Below are positions 1-8,440 of a stretch of DNA of 64,000 nucleotides, in pieces (the stretch's first letter is position 1; the number at the start of each line of letters is the position of its first letter). The translations under genes were made by a program, and so were the position numbers. Under the pieces are notes generated by a model. That model was not told where the DNA came from, did no database searches, and worked only from the letters and a program-made list of their open reading frames with translations. The stretch lies in assembly GCA_964454685.1 (NCBI GenBank), contig CAYVTZ010000008.1:39821-103820 (forward strand), in the 5' to 3' direction. The stretch comes from CAYVTZ01 sp964454685. GTDB taxonomy: Bacteria > Bacillota > Clostridia > Christensenellales > Christensenellaceae.

Positions 1-106
1 GCGTCCATTCCTCCGGGCTAGCCCCGTTCACGATGCATGCCACTTCATTACTGCGCAAAAAATCAATTTCATCCGGTGTTACATGCGTATGCGCATCCAC
101 TCTCAT
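1..106 (-). CDS. TatD-family metal-dependent hydrolase (partial, 5' end only)
   Basis: Only the first 35 codons are inside the window; the gene runs off the left edge. The N-terminus reads MRVDAHTHVTPDEIDF, with the HxH metal-binding pair (His6, His8) that opens TatD-type and related amidohydrolase-fold enzymes. The following stretch (FLRSNEVACIVNGASPEEW) fits the first beta-alpha unit of TatD proteins. Its ATG overlaps the stop of the upstream ABC ATPase by four bases (ATGA), so it is translationally coupled as the fourth gene of the TPP-riboswitch operon. TatD proteins are nucleases or hydrolases; a role in thiamine precursor processing is inferred from operon position only. Confidence 0.7.
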   Translation of the reverse strand, partial: MRVDAHTHVTPDEIDFLRSNEVACIVNGASPEEWT

Positions 107-849
107 TGCCTGCGCCCCTCACGAATCCGCGCGCAGATTTCCTGCTTGATTTCCAAGGCATGTAGCATCCATTCCTTTGTGCTCTCATGCTGTTCGATTT
201 TATATTCCCAAGAAATATTCCGCACATTTTCGTTCAAAATCAAGATGCGATCTGCCAGCAAAATCGCTTCGTCGATGTCATGGGTCACCAGAATCATGGT
301 CTTGTTCCATGTCTTGCGCAGACGAATCAGCCATTCCTGCATCTCCTCCCGCGTGATTACGTCCAGAGACGCAAACGGTTCATCCAGCAGCAGAATGTCC
401 GCATCGCATAAAGCCGTACGCAAAAATGCTGCGCGTTGGCGCATCCCACCGGAAAGCTCGTCGGGGTATGCCGTTTCATACCCCTTCAAGCCAAATTCTT
501 CCAGACGTTCCAACGCCTTCTGTTTCAAGTCAATCTGGTGCAGCATCCCATACAAACACACATTATCCAGCACATTCAGCCACGGTAGCAGCAAGTCCTT
601 CTGCGGCATGTATGCAAAGATAGAGGAAATCCCCTTCACCTCTGCGCCGTCCACAAACACAGACCCGCCGGACGGTGGATACAACCCGGAAATCACGTTC
701 AGTAATGTCGATTTCCCGCAACCACTCGGTCCCAGCAACGCAATGCACTCCTGCTCGCCCACCGCAAAAGACAGGTTCTCCAGCACATTTTCATTTTCAT
801 ACTGAAAGCTAATTTGTTTTAGTTCCAGCTTCGGTTTTGATAAATTCAT
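103..849 (-). CDS. thiZ: ABC transporter ATP-binding protein, thiamine-pyrimidine (HMP) uptake type
   Basis: Cytoplasmic ATPase of an importer in the nitrate/taurate/thiamine-precursor class. It has the Walker A motif GPSGCGKST, the Q-loop region AYMPQKDLL, the signature LSGGMRQRAAF, Walker B ILLLDEPFASLD and the switch histidine in VTHDIDEA, so it should be catalytically competent. A longer reading frame extends upstream, but the internal ATG at 849 (MNLSKPKLEL) is chosen because the fold starts there. Even so it overlaps the end of the binding-protein gene by 41 bases. It is third in an operon headed by a TPP riboswitch, after the permease and binding protein, which points to uptake of a thiamine pyrimidine precursor. 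The exact ligand is an inference from the riboswitch and the binding-protein family. Confidence 0.86.
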   Translation of the reverse strand: MNLSKPKLELKQISFQYENENVLENLSFAVGEQECIALLGPSGCGKSTLLNVISGLYPPSGGSVFVDGAEVKGISSIFAYMPQKDLLLPWLNVLDNVCLYGMLHQIDLKQKALERLEEFGLKGYETAYPDELSGGMRQRAAFLRTALCDADILLLDEPFASLDVITREEMQEWLIRLRKTWNKTMILVTHDIDEAILLADRILILNENVRNISWEYKIEQHESTKEWMLHALEIKQEICARIREGRRQ

Positions 850-1855
850 TGGTATAACACTCACTCGCCGCAATTTTTTGATCAATCAGACCATTTTCAT
901 ACATGAAATCCGTGTAGCCATCCCACACGCTGTCCTGCATCACACCCCACGCCGCAGCATCATCCTGATATTTTGGGGAAAGATAGTTTTGCGAATCCAG
1001 CAGCAACTCATAGTCGTATTCCGGCGCATATTCATACAAAATCTTCGCCGATTCCTCAGGGTTTGCAATCGCATATTCATAACCCTTCTTGGTTGCCTGC
1101 ACAAATCGCGCCGCCAAATCCGGGTTTTGCTCCAGCGTCTTTGTGCCGGAAATGATCACAGGCGTGTAATAATCCAGCCTTTGGTCAATTTCCGAAAGTG
1201 GCATATAGTTCAGCTCAATGCCGTCGCGCTTGGCTTTGATGCAGTCCCACCCCTCAAAAAACCACATGATATCTACATTGGATTTCAATGCCGCCGGGCC
1301 GCTGCCGTCGCTGGTAATCATCTTCAAGGTGGAAAAATCTGCGCCCACGCTGTTCATCGCCGCCTTTAAAACCGCCTCTTCGCTCTGTGCGCCCCATCCC
1401 GCGTAGACTTTGTTTTCAAAGTCCTTAATCGTGGAAATCCCCTTCTCTTTCGCGCTGGCAAAACCGGACGTGTTGTGCGCAATGATGGTCGCAATCGCTT
1501 TGATGGGCAAGGGTTCCTCGCCGGTCAGCGCGTACGTCACATCTTCTTGATAGCTGATCCCAAATTCCGCCTTGTTGTTCGCCACCACGCTCAGGCTGGT
1601 CGCGTTGTCGCCCGGTTGCTTCACATCCAGATCAATGCCCGCATCCGCATAATATCCCTTGTTGAGCGCCACGTAAATGCCTGTGTGGTTGGTGTTGGTC
1701 ACAAAATCCAGCACAAGCGTCACCTTGTCTGTCGCACCACCCGTCGTGGCAGCCACATCGTTTGCCTGCGGCGCATTGCCGCACCCCGCCAGCGCAAACA
1801 GCCCCAGCATTGCCACCAAACCAATCAAAAGAACCTTTTTTCCTCGCCTCAACAT
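809..1855 (-). CDS. thiY: Thiamine-precursor (HMP) ABC transporter substrate-binding lipoprotein, NMT1/THI5-like
   Basis: Extracytoplasmic binding protein of 348 residues. The N-terminus MLRRGKKVLLIGLVAMLGLF followed by ALAGC is a lipoprotein signal with a lipobox, giving a mature lipid-anchored Cys at about residue 25. The start of the mature domain (VTLVLDFVTNTNHTGIYVAL, then NKGYYADAGIDLDV) is the classic opening of NMT1/THI5-like proteins, where a small aromatic pyrimidine is bound. A GAGGT ribosome site lies just before the ATG, which overlaps the permease stop. With the upstream TPP riboswitch, the family supports uptake of HMP or a formylaminopyrimidine; the two cannot be told apart here. 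Confidence 0.87.
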   Translation of the reverse strand: MLRRGKKVLLIGLVAMLGLFALAGCGNAPQANDVAATTGGATDKVTLVLDFVTNTNHTGIYVALNKGYYADAGIDLDVKQPGDNATSLSVVANNKAEFGISYQEDVTYALTGEEPLPIKAIATIIAHNTSGFASAKEKGISTIKDFENKVYAGWGAQSEEAVLKAAMNSVGADFSTLKMITSDGSGPAALKSNVDIMWFFEGWDCIKAKRDGIELNYMPLSEIDQRLDYYTPVIISGTKTLEQNPDLAARFVQATKKGYEYAIANPEESAKILYEYAPEYDYELLLDSQNYLSPKYQDDAAAWGVMQDSVWDGYTDFMYENGLIDQKIAASECYTNEFIKTEAGTKTN

Positions 1856-2604
1856 TTTTTACCTCTTTTCTTCTTCACACATAAAATTTGCAGCCCTTTC
1901 ACAGCGCCGTTCATCAACAGCGAAAGAGCAATAATAAACAATACGCAGGCGAACACCTTGTCCAGCGCTCCGCTATTTTTAACGCGCAGCATGTAATATC
2001 CCAGCCCGCTGTCCGAGCTAATCCATTCGCCCACCACCGCGCCGCTGATGCAGTATGTCGCAGCAATCTTCATCCCCGAAAACAGCGCGCCCAGCGCCGA
2101 TGGAATCTTGATATACCGATAAATCTGCATCTTGTTTGCCTGATATAACCGGAATAGGTTGATGGTATCGCCATCTGCCCTTGCCAGCGCATCCGCAAAG
2201 GAAATCGCAATGGGAAAAAAGCACATCAGCACCACCGTAATAATCTTGGGCAGCATCCCAAATCCAAAGTAAATTAGAAAAATCGGGGTCAGCACAATGA
2301 TCGGTATGGTCTGCGTCACTACCAGCAGCGGATAAACGCTCTTCTTAAACAGTGAAAACCAATCCATCAAAATTGCCAGCGCGAAGGCAATCACCGTAGC
2401 CATCACCAATCCAATTCCCGCCTCCGTCAGTGTGGTCAGCCCGTGCTTACACAGCACCAAAAACTCCTCACAAAACGTAAGAATCACTTGGTGAAAGGAC
2501 GGGAACAAATAGCCGGGAATCTCAAATATCCACACCACCAGTTCCCAAATCACAAGCACGATCGCAATGCTGATAACCGGGTAGATCATTGATCTCTTTT
2601 TCAT
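1849..2604 (-). CDS. thiX: ABC transporter permease for thiamine precursor, BPD type
   Basis: Integral membrane subunit of 251 residues with about six hydrophobic helices, of the binding-protein-dependent permease family (SsuC/TauC/ThiX). The EAA-like coupling loop is visible around NKMQIYRYIKIPSALGALFSGM. The ATG at 2604 (MKKRSMIYPV) is preferred over an in-frame TTG at 2625, because GAGGA sits about ten bases before it and the TTG lies against the poly-U of the riboswitch terminator. It is the first gene of the operon and is directly controlled by the TPP riboswitch. Confidence 0.86.
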   Translation of the reverse strand: MKKRSMIYPVISIAIVLVIWELVVWIFEIPGYLFPSFHQVILTFCEEFLVLCKHGLTTLTEAGIGLVMATVIAFALAILMDWFSLFKKSVYPLLVVTQTIPIIVLTPIFLIYFGFGMLPKIITVVLMCFFPIAISFADALARADGDTINLFRLYQANKMQIYRYIKIPSALGALFSGMKIAATYCISGAVVGEWISSDSGLGYYMLRVKNSGALDKVFACVLFIIALSLLMNGAVKGLQILCVKKKRGKKC

Positions 2605-2622
2605 AAACAACCAATCCTCTAA

Positions 2623-2660
2623 CAAAAAAATACTGCATCAAATCTGACATTGATACAGTA
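2623..2660 (-). terminator. Intrinsic terminator acting as riboswitch expression platform
   Basis: On the minus strand TACTGTATCAA pairs with TTGATGCAGTA (one G-U pair) around a seven-base loop and is followed by seven T residues. It lies between the TPP aptamer and the ribosome site of the permease gene. This is the expected premature terminator of a transcription-attenuating TPP riboswitch. Confidence 0.85.
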
Positions 2661-2680
2661 CAAAATTATAGAATCCATAA

Positions 2681-2763
2681 TCCCTACGACGGCATTATCC
2701 GTATCAGGTCAGAGGGTCGAAACCAAAACGATTTCCTCTCAGGCAAACAGTCGCCTCCCCTTA
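2681..2763 (-). promoter_or_regulatory. TPP riboswitch aptamer (THI element)
   Basis: Read on the minus strand the segment contains GGGGAGGC, then CTGAGAGG, then ACCCTCTGACCTGATACG, then GGATAATGCCGTCGTAGGGA. These are the conserved blocks of the TPP aptamer: the CUGAGA loop, ACCUGAU, GGAUAAUGCCnnCGuAGGGA and closing P1 strands. The aptamer is followed within 25 bases by an intrinsic terminator and then by the permease gene. High TPP is expected to end transcription and low TPP to allow it. Confidence 0.95.
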
Positions 2764-2784
2764 TCCTCATTCAGTTGTGTGTTC

Positions 2785-2813
2785 AGTATAGCAGGAATGC
2801 CTACGCAAGTCAA
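2785..2813 (-). promoter_or_regulatory. Sigma-A promoter of the thiamine-precursor operon
   Basis: Minus strand: -35 TTGACT at 2813-2808, a 17-base spacer, and -10 TATACT at 2790-2785. Transcription would begin near 2778, about 15 bases before the aptamer. The rest of the gene-free stretch 2814-3062 shows no convincing reading frame or known RNA. Confidence 0.8.
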
Positions 2814-3062
2814 TCGTTTGTATGCACCTCTCGTACATTTTCACGATGTACAAAGGCCGCCTCTCCACGCAACCGATACGTTCCGTTTTACAAGCAGAAC
2901 TTCCACACCGCCCCTCAACCGGCACACCGTACCATCTTTGCGCGCGTTCACCGCCCCGGCGCCTACCATATATCCCTTTACTTGAATGCCGTATTGCGCC
3001 GCATCTTTCATCATGCCAAAACTTACGCGCTGTGCAACAACGCGCTTTATTCGCTCCACGCC

Positions 3063-3116
3063 AAAAAGAGCCTGACAGAATGGAGAGGAGAAGTTACCAT
3101 TCCGCAAGCTCTTTTT
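3063..3116. terminator. Long near-symmetric terminator hairpin
   Basis: AAAAAGAGC at 3063-3071 pairs with GCTCTTTTT at 3108-3116, and GAATGG at 3078-3083 pairs with CCATTC at 3097-3102. The poly-T is present on both strands, so it can act in either direction. It lies 68 bases past the stop of the FGGY kinase gene and closes the ROK operon. Confidence 0.8.
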
Positions 3117-3183
3117 GTATATTCATCTGCGGTGATCAATGCCGCACACACGTTCTGTGCGTGTCCGCTCGGTCACTCACCCT

Positions 3184-4797
3184 TCACGCCATGCTTTCTA
3201 CCGCTGCCTTCTCAATCACAAGACCCTTCTTGTAACGCTGCAAGAATGCGTCAAAGCTGCGCATATCCTCTTCCGTTGGCGCCAACGTGCTTTCCTTAGC
3301 ATGCGCAAACACCCTGTTCTTGAGGTACGCTTCCAGCGTTTCACCTTCCTGCTTGCACCGCATATACGCTGCGAGTAGCGCCATACCCCATGCGCCGCCC
3401 TCGCCCGCCGTCTCCATTACCGAAACAGGCGTGCCCAGCGCCGCCGCCATCATCCGTTGACCCACAGCTTCGGTTTTAAAGAACCCGCCGTGTCCTGAGA
3501 TAATGTCCACCTTAACCTGCTCCGCATCAAATAGAATATCCATTCCAATTTTAAGCGTGCCCAGTGCAGAAAACAGATGTGTGCGCATCACGTTTGCCAG
3601 CGTAAACCGGCTGTCGGGTTCACGCACCAGCAACGGCTTTCCACCTTCAATTTCAGTGATCGGTTCGCCGGAATAATAGTTGTACGCCATCAGATCACCG
3701 CAATCCGCATCGCCTTCCAGCGCCTTTTTATACAACGTGTTGTACAGCGTATTGGTGTCGAATGTTGCACCCAGCGCCTCCGCCGCCTCTTTAAACAGCT
3801 TAATCCATGCGTCAATGTCCGAGGTGCAAGTGTTGGTATGCACCATCGCCACCGGCCGTCCCGCAGGCGTGGTGATCATATCGATCTCGATGTGTACCGC
3901 CGAAAGCGCCTTTTCCAGAACAATCATAGCAAAACTGGACGTTCCCGCAGAAACATTGCCTGTACGCACATCGACACTGTTGGTCGCAACCATGCCGGTG
4001 TCCGCATCCCCTTCCGGAGGGCAAACCGGGATGCCCGATTGCAATTTCCCCGTCACATCCAGCAGCCGCGCACCTTCCGGAGTCAGCGTGCCTGCCACTT
4101 CACCCGCCAGCATCACCTGAGGCAGTATGTCGCGCAGCGACCATGGAATATCGTGGTGCGCCAATAGCTCGTCAAACTGCTGAATCATCTTGGCATTGTA
4201 ATCATTGATGGTGCTGTCAATGGGGAACATGCCGGATGCGTCACCGATGCCGATTACCTTTCGTCCTGTCAGTTTCCAGTGCACATAGCCCGCCAGCGTT
4301 GTATAGTAGCAAATGTTGCGCACATGCGGCTCCCCGTCTAAAATCGCCTGCCACAGATAAGCCGTGCTCCAGCGTTGCGGCATGTTGAACCCGAATTTTT
4401 TTGTCAGTTCTGCCGCCGCTTTTTCCGTCATTGTATTACGCCAAGTGCGAAAAGGCGTCAGCAACTGATCGTTTTCGTCAAAGGGGATATATCCGTGCAT
4501 CATGGCGGAAAATCCCAAGGACCCCACCGTAGTCAGTTCCACACCGTATTTCTCTCGCACATCCTGCACCAAGGATTGATAGCAGTCCTGCAATCCAATC
4601 CATACGTCGTTCAAGTCATAGGTCCACACGCCGTTTTCATATTTATTTTCCCATCCGTAGCCACCGGACGCAAGCACCGTATGCTCCTCGCCAATCAATA
4701 CGGCTTTGATTCTGGTTGACCCCAGTTCAATCGCCAGAGAGGTCTTTCCCTGTTCAATCGCGGCACCTGCGCCGCCCGACGCACCATTTCCATTCAT
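3184..4797 (-). CDS. FGGY-family carbohydrate kinase
   Basis: Cytoplasmic sugar or polyol kinase of 537 residues, the usual size. The ATPase fold begins at about residue 20 with LAIELGSTRIKAVLI (phosphate-1 loop). The catalytic-base region is in CPPEGDADTGM, and the nucleotide loop in SAGTSSFAM. The C-terminal domain has the family end pattern (GGFFKTEAVGQRMMAAALG, then GEGGAWGMALLAAYM). The first 15 residues are a Gly/Ala-rich extension with no clear role. GAGGAA precedes the ATG. It is the last gene of the operon ROK regulator, zinc dehydrogenase, UroD-like, kinase. The substrate cannot be read from sequence; a ketose or polyol produced by the dehydrogenases is likely. Confidence 0.85.
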   Translation of the reverse strand: MNGNGASGGAGAAIEQGKTSLAIELGSTRIKAVLIGEEHTVLASGGYGWENKYENGVWTYDLNDVWIGLQDCYQSLVQDVREKYGVELTTVGSLGFSAMMHGYIPFDENDQLLTPFRTWRNTMTEKAAAELTKKFGFNMPQRWSTAYLWQAILDGEPHVRNICYYTTLAGYVHWKLTGRKVIGIGDASGMFPIDSTINDYNAKMIQQFDELLAHHDIPWSLRDILPQVMLAGEVAGTLTPEGARLLDVTGKLQSGIPVCPPEGDADTGMVATNSVDVRTGNVSAGTSSFAMIVLEKALSAVHIEIDMITTPAGRPVAMVHTNTCTSDIDAWIKLFKEAAEALGATFDTNTLYNTLYKKALEGDADCGDLMAYNYYSGEPITEIEGGKPLLVREPDSRFTLANVMRTHLFSALGTLKIGMDILFDAEQVKVDIISGHGGFFKTEAVGQRMMAAALGTPVSVMETAGEGGAWGMALLAAYMRCKQEGETLEAYLKNRVFAHAKESTLAPTEEDMRSFDAFLQRYKKGLVIEKAAVESMA

Positions 4798-5025
4798 ACC
4801 GATTTCCTCTTTTCTATGATAATGTCTACTGAATAACAGAATTGTTTAAAATCTGCCAACCGAGTGTAAGGTTTCAAGCAGCTTTGCCAAAACGCTTGCA
4901 CTTGAACAACTAAAAAACACGGATAAACCAAACTACAAAGCTGTTTTTTTGTTCCGTACGCATTACGATGCTTTAAAATTGTTCATATGCTTCGGCGCGC
5001 CCCACATCTACGCAGCATCCGGCAG

Positions 5026-6045
5026 TCAAATCCCCTTCTCCTTCAGCTCTTTGCAAAACTCCACAAACGCAATCACATTTTCCATCGGCGCTTCGGTCGG
5101 GATAGACCCTGCCGGCCCTAAAATATATTTGCCGCCCGCGCCCATAAAGTCCAAGGTGCGCTGTGCGTCTGCAATCACTTCCTCCGGCGTTCCGCACGGA
5201 ATGGTGCTTTGCGATCCCACTCCGCCGAATAGCACGATGTCTTTACCGAATTCTTTTTTAATATAATGCAAGTCCATGGATTCCGGCTGCATCGCGTCCA
5301 CAATGTCCACACCCATCTCCACCATCACGGGCATCAGTTCGGTGATGTCGCCGCAACTGTGCTGCATCACATACATCCCCTTGCCACGAATCGCGCCGTA
5401 AATGCGCACATAGCAAGGGTAGATATACTCCATCCAAAGCTCCCTTGAGATCATCAACCCCGATTGCACGCCCCAGTCCTCCACCATACGCACCGCGTCC
5501 ACGCCCGCCGGAATGCGCTCGATCAGGTTGCAGATGTAATCGGTCACCTTTTCATACACCATGTGCAGCGTGTCTTTTTCAATCAACATTCCCGCAAGCA
5601 GCTCGTCAAACCCCATCGTGTACCACGCAAGGTTCATCGGCCCTGTAATGCGCATCACATTAAAGCGGTCACGGTACTGCTGCATCACTTGAATCGCGTC
5701 ATCATATTTTCCCTCGTCCTTACCATCGGGAAACGTATAGCCTGAAAAATCATAGTTTTTGACCGGAAACGCCACCATACCCCAGTCGCCCACGTCATAG
5801 TTGCCCTCCGCATCCCATGTCGTGCCAAATTCATCTACATACAGCCCGCCTTCCGCGTTGCGAAACCCCGTAGCAGGATCGAGATACAGCAGATGATTGC
5901 CAATAAAGTCCTCCACCCCTTCTCTATCGTAGCCATAGTGTTGCGCCAGACGATCCGTCATTTTGAGCGTTAAATCAAAATGATGCGGCGTATATCCCGG
6001 ATTTTCCCCTTTGATTAAACTAATAATTGCTTCTCTTCTGGTCAT
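5026..6045 (-). CDS. Uroporphyrinogen decarboxylase-like (UroD superfamily) protein
   Basis: A 339-residue UroD/MtaA-fold protein. It opens with MTRREAIISLIKGENP, the usual UroD-type start, and contains MQHSCGDITELMPVMVEMG and DIVDAMQPESMD, matching the C(G)xH-like and substrate-cleft segments of the superfamily. True haem-pathway UroD is unlikely, because no other haem gene is nearby and the gene sits between a zinc dehydrogenase and a sugar kinase. Members of this kind are frequent in clostridial carbohydrate clusters and in corrinoid methyltransfer, and their reactions are mostly unknown. GGGGAT precedes the ATG. The 228 bases between this gene and the kinase contain no gene that I can see. 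Confidence 0.8.
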   Translation of the reverse strand: MTRREAIISLIKGENPGYTPHHFDLTLKMTDRLAQHYGYDREGVEDFIGNHLLYLDPATGFRNAEGGLYVDEFGTTWDAEGNYDVGDWGMVAFPVKNYDFSGYTFPDGKDEGKYDDAIQVMQQYRDRFNVMRITGPMNLAWYTMGFDELLAGMLIEKDTLHMVYEKVTDYICNLIERIPAGVDAVRMVEDWGVQSGLMISRELWMEYIYPCYVRIYGAIRGKGMYVMQHSCGDITELMPVMVEMGVDIVDAMQPESMDLHYIKKEFGKDIVLFGGVGSQSTIPCGTPEEVIADAQRTLDFMGAGGKYILGPAGSIPTEAPMENVIAFVEFCKELKEKGI

Positions 6046-6074
6046 TTTATCTATCCCCTTTTTTGTCTTCGCGC

Positions 6075-7094
6075 TTACGGTACGATCAGGATTTTCCCCA
6101 TCGCACGATACGCCGGGTCTTCAAACACACTTACAATGTCCTTCATCGGCACCTTCACGGCCTGAAACCCTTCTATGTCCAGCTTCCCGCTCTCAATCAG
6201 ATTCAGCGACCGTTGCAAGGTATACGGGTTAATGAAGGAAGCCGTCAGCTTCAATTCCCTGCGAAAGACATCAAAAGGCATCATCGGCACTTCGCAGTCC
6301 GGCGGGGTCAGCCCAAACATCATCACCGTGCCGCCTTTGCCGCACAAACGAATCGCCTCAGCAACGGTTTTGCCCAGCCCCACGCACTCAATGCTCACGT
6401 CCACAGGCGGCAGCCCGCTGCGCTCCATTGCAAAGGCAGGATCCTCCTGCGTGGGATCGATGCACAGCATCGCGCCCAGTTGGCGCGCACTCTCCCGCTT
6501 CTGTGCCACAGGCTCTACCACCACCACATTGGCAGCACCGGAAATCTTGGCAAGCTGAATCATCATCAGACCAATCGTACCCGCGCCAATCACCAGTACG
6601 GTATCGCCCGCCTTGATGCCGCACAAGTCAATCCCGTGCAGGCAACAGCCCACCGGCTCCGCAAACGCGCCAAACTCCAGCGGGGTCGCATCTGCCAGCT
6701 TGTATGCCTGTTTTGCTCGAAATGTACAATATTCGGCGAAACCTCCACTCGTTGTGGTGCCGATTCCAATCATATTTTCACAAAAATGCGCCTGCCCGTT
6801 GCGGCAATAGTAACAGCTTCCGCAATAATCATTCGGGTCTACGCTTACGCGGTCTCCCACCTTCAGCGCCGTCACCGCACTGCCGACTTTGCAAACGGTT
6901 CCTGAAAATTCGTGCCCCAATACGGTGCCCGGTTGCGTGTCCGCCGCACCTTGGTCGCCGTGGAAGATATGCAGATCCGTGCCGCACACACCACAAACTT
7001 CCACCCGAATGGTCACTTCATCCGGTTCCGGCTCCCGCACAGGAATATCCTGAAGTTCCAGCTTCCCTTTTCCTTGAAATACTGCTGCTAACAT
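6075..7094 (-). CDS. Zinc-dependent medium-chain dehydrogenase (sorbitol dehydrogenase type)
   Basis: NAD(P)-dependent polyol or alcohol dehydrogenase of 339 residues. Catalytic zinc ligands are in CGVCGTDLHIFHGD and the GHEFSG motif. The structural zinc site is CGSCYYCRNGQAHFC (four Cys). The Rossmann motif is VIGAGTIGLMM at about residue 170. It would oxidise a secondary hydroxyl of a sugar alcohol or sugar acid. It is second in the ROK-led operon; GAGGAG precedes the ATG. The exact substrate is unknown. Confidence 0.88.
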   Translation of the reverse strand: MLAAVFQGKGKLELQDIPVREPEPDEVTIRVEVCGVCGTDLHIFHGDQGAADTQPGTVLGHEFSGTVCKVGSAVTALKVGDRVSVDPNDYCGSCYYCRNGQAHFCENMIGIGTTTSGGFAEYCTFRAKQAYKLADATPLEFGAFAEPVGCCLHGIDLCGIKAGDTVLVIGAGTIGLMMIQLAKISGAANVVVVEPVAQKRESARQLGAMLCIDPTQEDPAFAMERSGLPPVDVSIECVGLGKTVAEAIRLCGKGGTVMMFGLTPPDCEVPMMPFDVFRRELKLTASFINPYTLQRSLNLIESGKLDIEGFQAVKVPMKDIVSVFEDPAYRAMGKILIVP

Positions 7095-7168
7095 GAATGA
7101 TCTCCTCTCTTATCCTTGTTGGACGATGCACCGGATTTCCCGCGCACAGCGAAAGGAGCGTCATGATG

Positions 7169-8302
7169 TCAAATCGCTTCTCCCGTGTAATGCTCTAAAA
7201 AATCCTGTATAAAGTACAGCGCCGCACCAGTTGCAATCGCCTCTTTTTTGTTATGGCAGGGGAACAAGAACTGTGCAGACTGCTCCCCAAACGGGCTGAT
7301 CGCATCCACACGCTCGCATAACGTCTGCATATAACGATCGATGAACGCGCCCACATCTGCACCCAAAATGATTTTGCATCCAAACATCATTCTGATTTCC
7401 GTCACAGCCTGCGCAAGATGATCCAGATATCGTTCCCATACTGCGTTCAGTCTCTCGTCGCCCTGCTCCACCTTTTCAAAGAACAACGCCAAATTGCCGT
7501 CTGTGTGATGCGAAAGCACCTGCACATTCAGATACGGGTCAAAGCATCCCTTGCGACCGCAATAGCATTGCCGCCCGTTCGGCACCAAATTCAGATGCCC
7601 GACTTCGCCGCTGAAAAGTCCGTCCCCGCGGTATCCCTCGCCATTAATAAAGACGGGGCCACCCACGCTGTATCCCAGACAGAAATAGTATGCCGTGGCA
7701 AGTTCCGGCGAACGAAACACTTCGGAAAAGCCCGCCGCCTCGGAATCGTGAACCAGCTGCGTCCGGAATTTGATGTACCGCGCATATTCTGCGTGTGTCA
7801 TGCCCGTGTTGTCCACCACGCGACCATCTACCACGCAGTCCTTTTCGTAATCGATCAATCCCGGCACGGCGATGCCCACACCCAAAACCTTGTCACGGTT
7901 CAGCTTTGCCTCACGCACCAGCCGCTCTACTTCCTGCCCGATCGCCTCCAGTTGTCCTTCTGTCCGGCGATATTCCTTCTTGCGGTGCGTGTAGTGCAGG
8001 ATATTCCCATCCAAATCTACCGCTGCCGTCTTAATGTGATGTTTTGCAATGTCCACACCGATCGCCAGCATAGCGTCCGGATTATAGGTGTATGCTACGG
8101 GGTTTCTGCCCCCCTGCTTGTTACTGATCTTGGTATGGCACCCTATCAATCCCTGTCCTACCAGCGAGGTCAGCGTCTTTGAAACCGTCGGGAGGCTCAG
8201 CTCCAGTTGATTTGCAATTTCGCGCTTTGTCGCCACACGGTTCTCGTGTAAGTAGAAGTAGATTCTGTTGCTGTTGTCCTGTTTTACGTCGCTTACATTC
8301 AT
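7169..8302 (-). CDS. ROK-family transcriptional regulator (NagC/XylR type)
   Basis: DNA-binding regulator of about 377 residues. An N-terminal winged helix-turn-helix (TKREIANQLELSLPTVSKTL, about residues 25-45) is followed by the ROK sugar-kinase-like domain with GVDIAKHHIKTAAVDLDG and GIAVPGLI. The zinc motif is CYCGRKGCFDPYLN, as in NagC and Mlc. I take the ATG at 8302; an ATG at 8317 is also possible. It heads the operon of dehydrogenase, UroD-like and FGGY kinase genes, and is probably a ligand-responsive repressor of this operon and perhaps of the ribose-type importer upstream. Its promoter region carries two tandem 20-base repeats and a palindrome. Confidence 0.87.
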   Translation of the reverse strand: MNVSDVKQDNSNRIYFYLHENRVATKREIANQLELSLPTVSKTLTSLVGQGLIGCHTKISNKQGGRNPVAYTYNPDAMLAIGVDIAKHHIKTAAVDLDGNILHYTHRKKEYRRTEGQLEAIGQEVERLVREAKLNRDKVLGVGIAVPGLIDYEKDCVVDGRVVDNTGMTHAEYARYIKFRTQLVHDSEAAGFSEVFRSPELATAYYFCLGYSVGGPVFINGEGYRGDGLFSGEVGHLNLVPNGRQCYCGRKGCFDPYLNVQVLSHHTDGNLALFFEKVEQGDERLNAVWERYLDHLAQAVTEIRMMFGCKIILGADVGAFIDRYMQTLCERVDAISPFGEQSAQFLFPCHNKKEAIATGAALYFIQDFLEHYTGEAI

Positions 8303-8339
8303 ACCTGTTTCAGCCATCCTATCCCGTAATTTTGCTTTG

Positions 8340-8351
8340 CACAACGTTGTG
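8340..8351. promoter_or_regulatory. Perfect 12-base palindrome in the ROK gene leader (possible operator)
   Basis: CACAACGTTGTG lies about 45 bases after the predicted transcription start and 40 bases before the ROK start codon. A short perfect palindrome here suits a dimeric repressor site, for example autoregulation by the ROK protein. No second copy was found at the importer promoter. Confidence 0.4.
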
Positions 8352-8401
8352 TCAAGGCCGGACTGCCAGCGCAATCTGCCAATTTCGGACTCGATGCCTC
8401 A

Positions 8402-8430
8402 AGTATAGCAACAACCGATTCGGATGTAAA
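8402..8430 (-). promoter_or_regulatory. Promoter of the ROK operon
   Basis: Minus strand: -35 TTTACA at 8430-8425, a 17-base spacer, and -10 TATACT at 8407-8402. The spacer holds the short palindrome CCGATTCGG. The start would be near 8395. Confidence 0.75.
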
Positions 8431-8440
8431 GGCTCTGCAA

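Noticed and set aside
83..805. Long plus-strand reading frame opposite the ABC ATPase
   Set aside because: It is the antisense shadow of a gene with complete ABC motifs, has no ribosome site, and its product has no recognisable domain.
2841..3107. 88-codon minus-strand frame between the riboswitch and the FGGY kinase gene
   Set aside because: It overlaps the terminator hairpin at 3063-3116, lacks a ribosome site and resembles no known protein.
4798..5025. Possible terminator between the UroD-like and FGGY kinase genes
   Set aside because: Only a weak A/T stem (AAAAACA with TGTTTTT) is present, not enough to call; the genes are treated as one operon.
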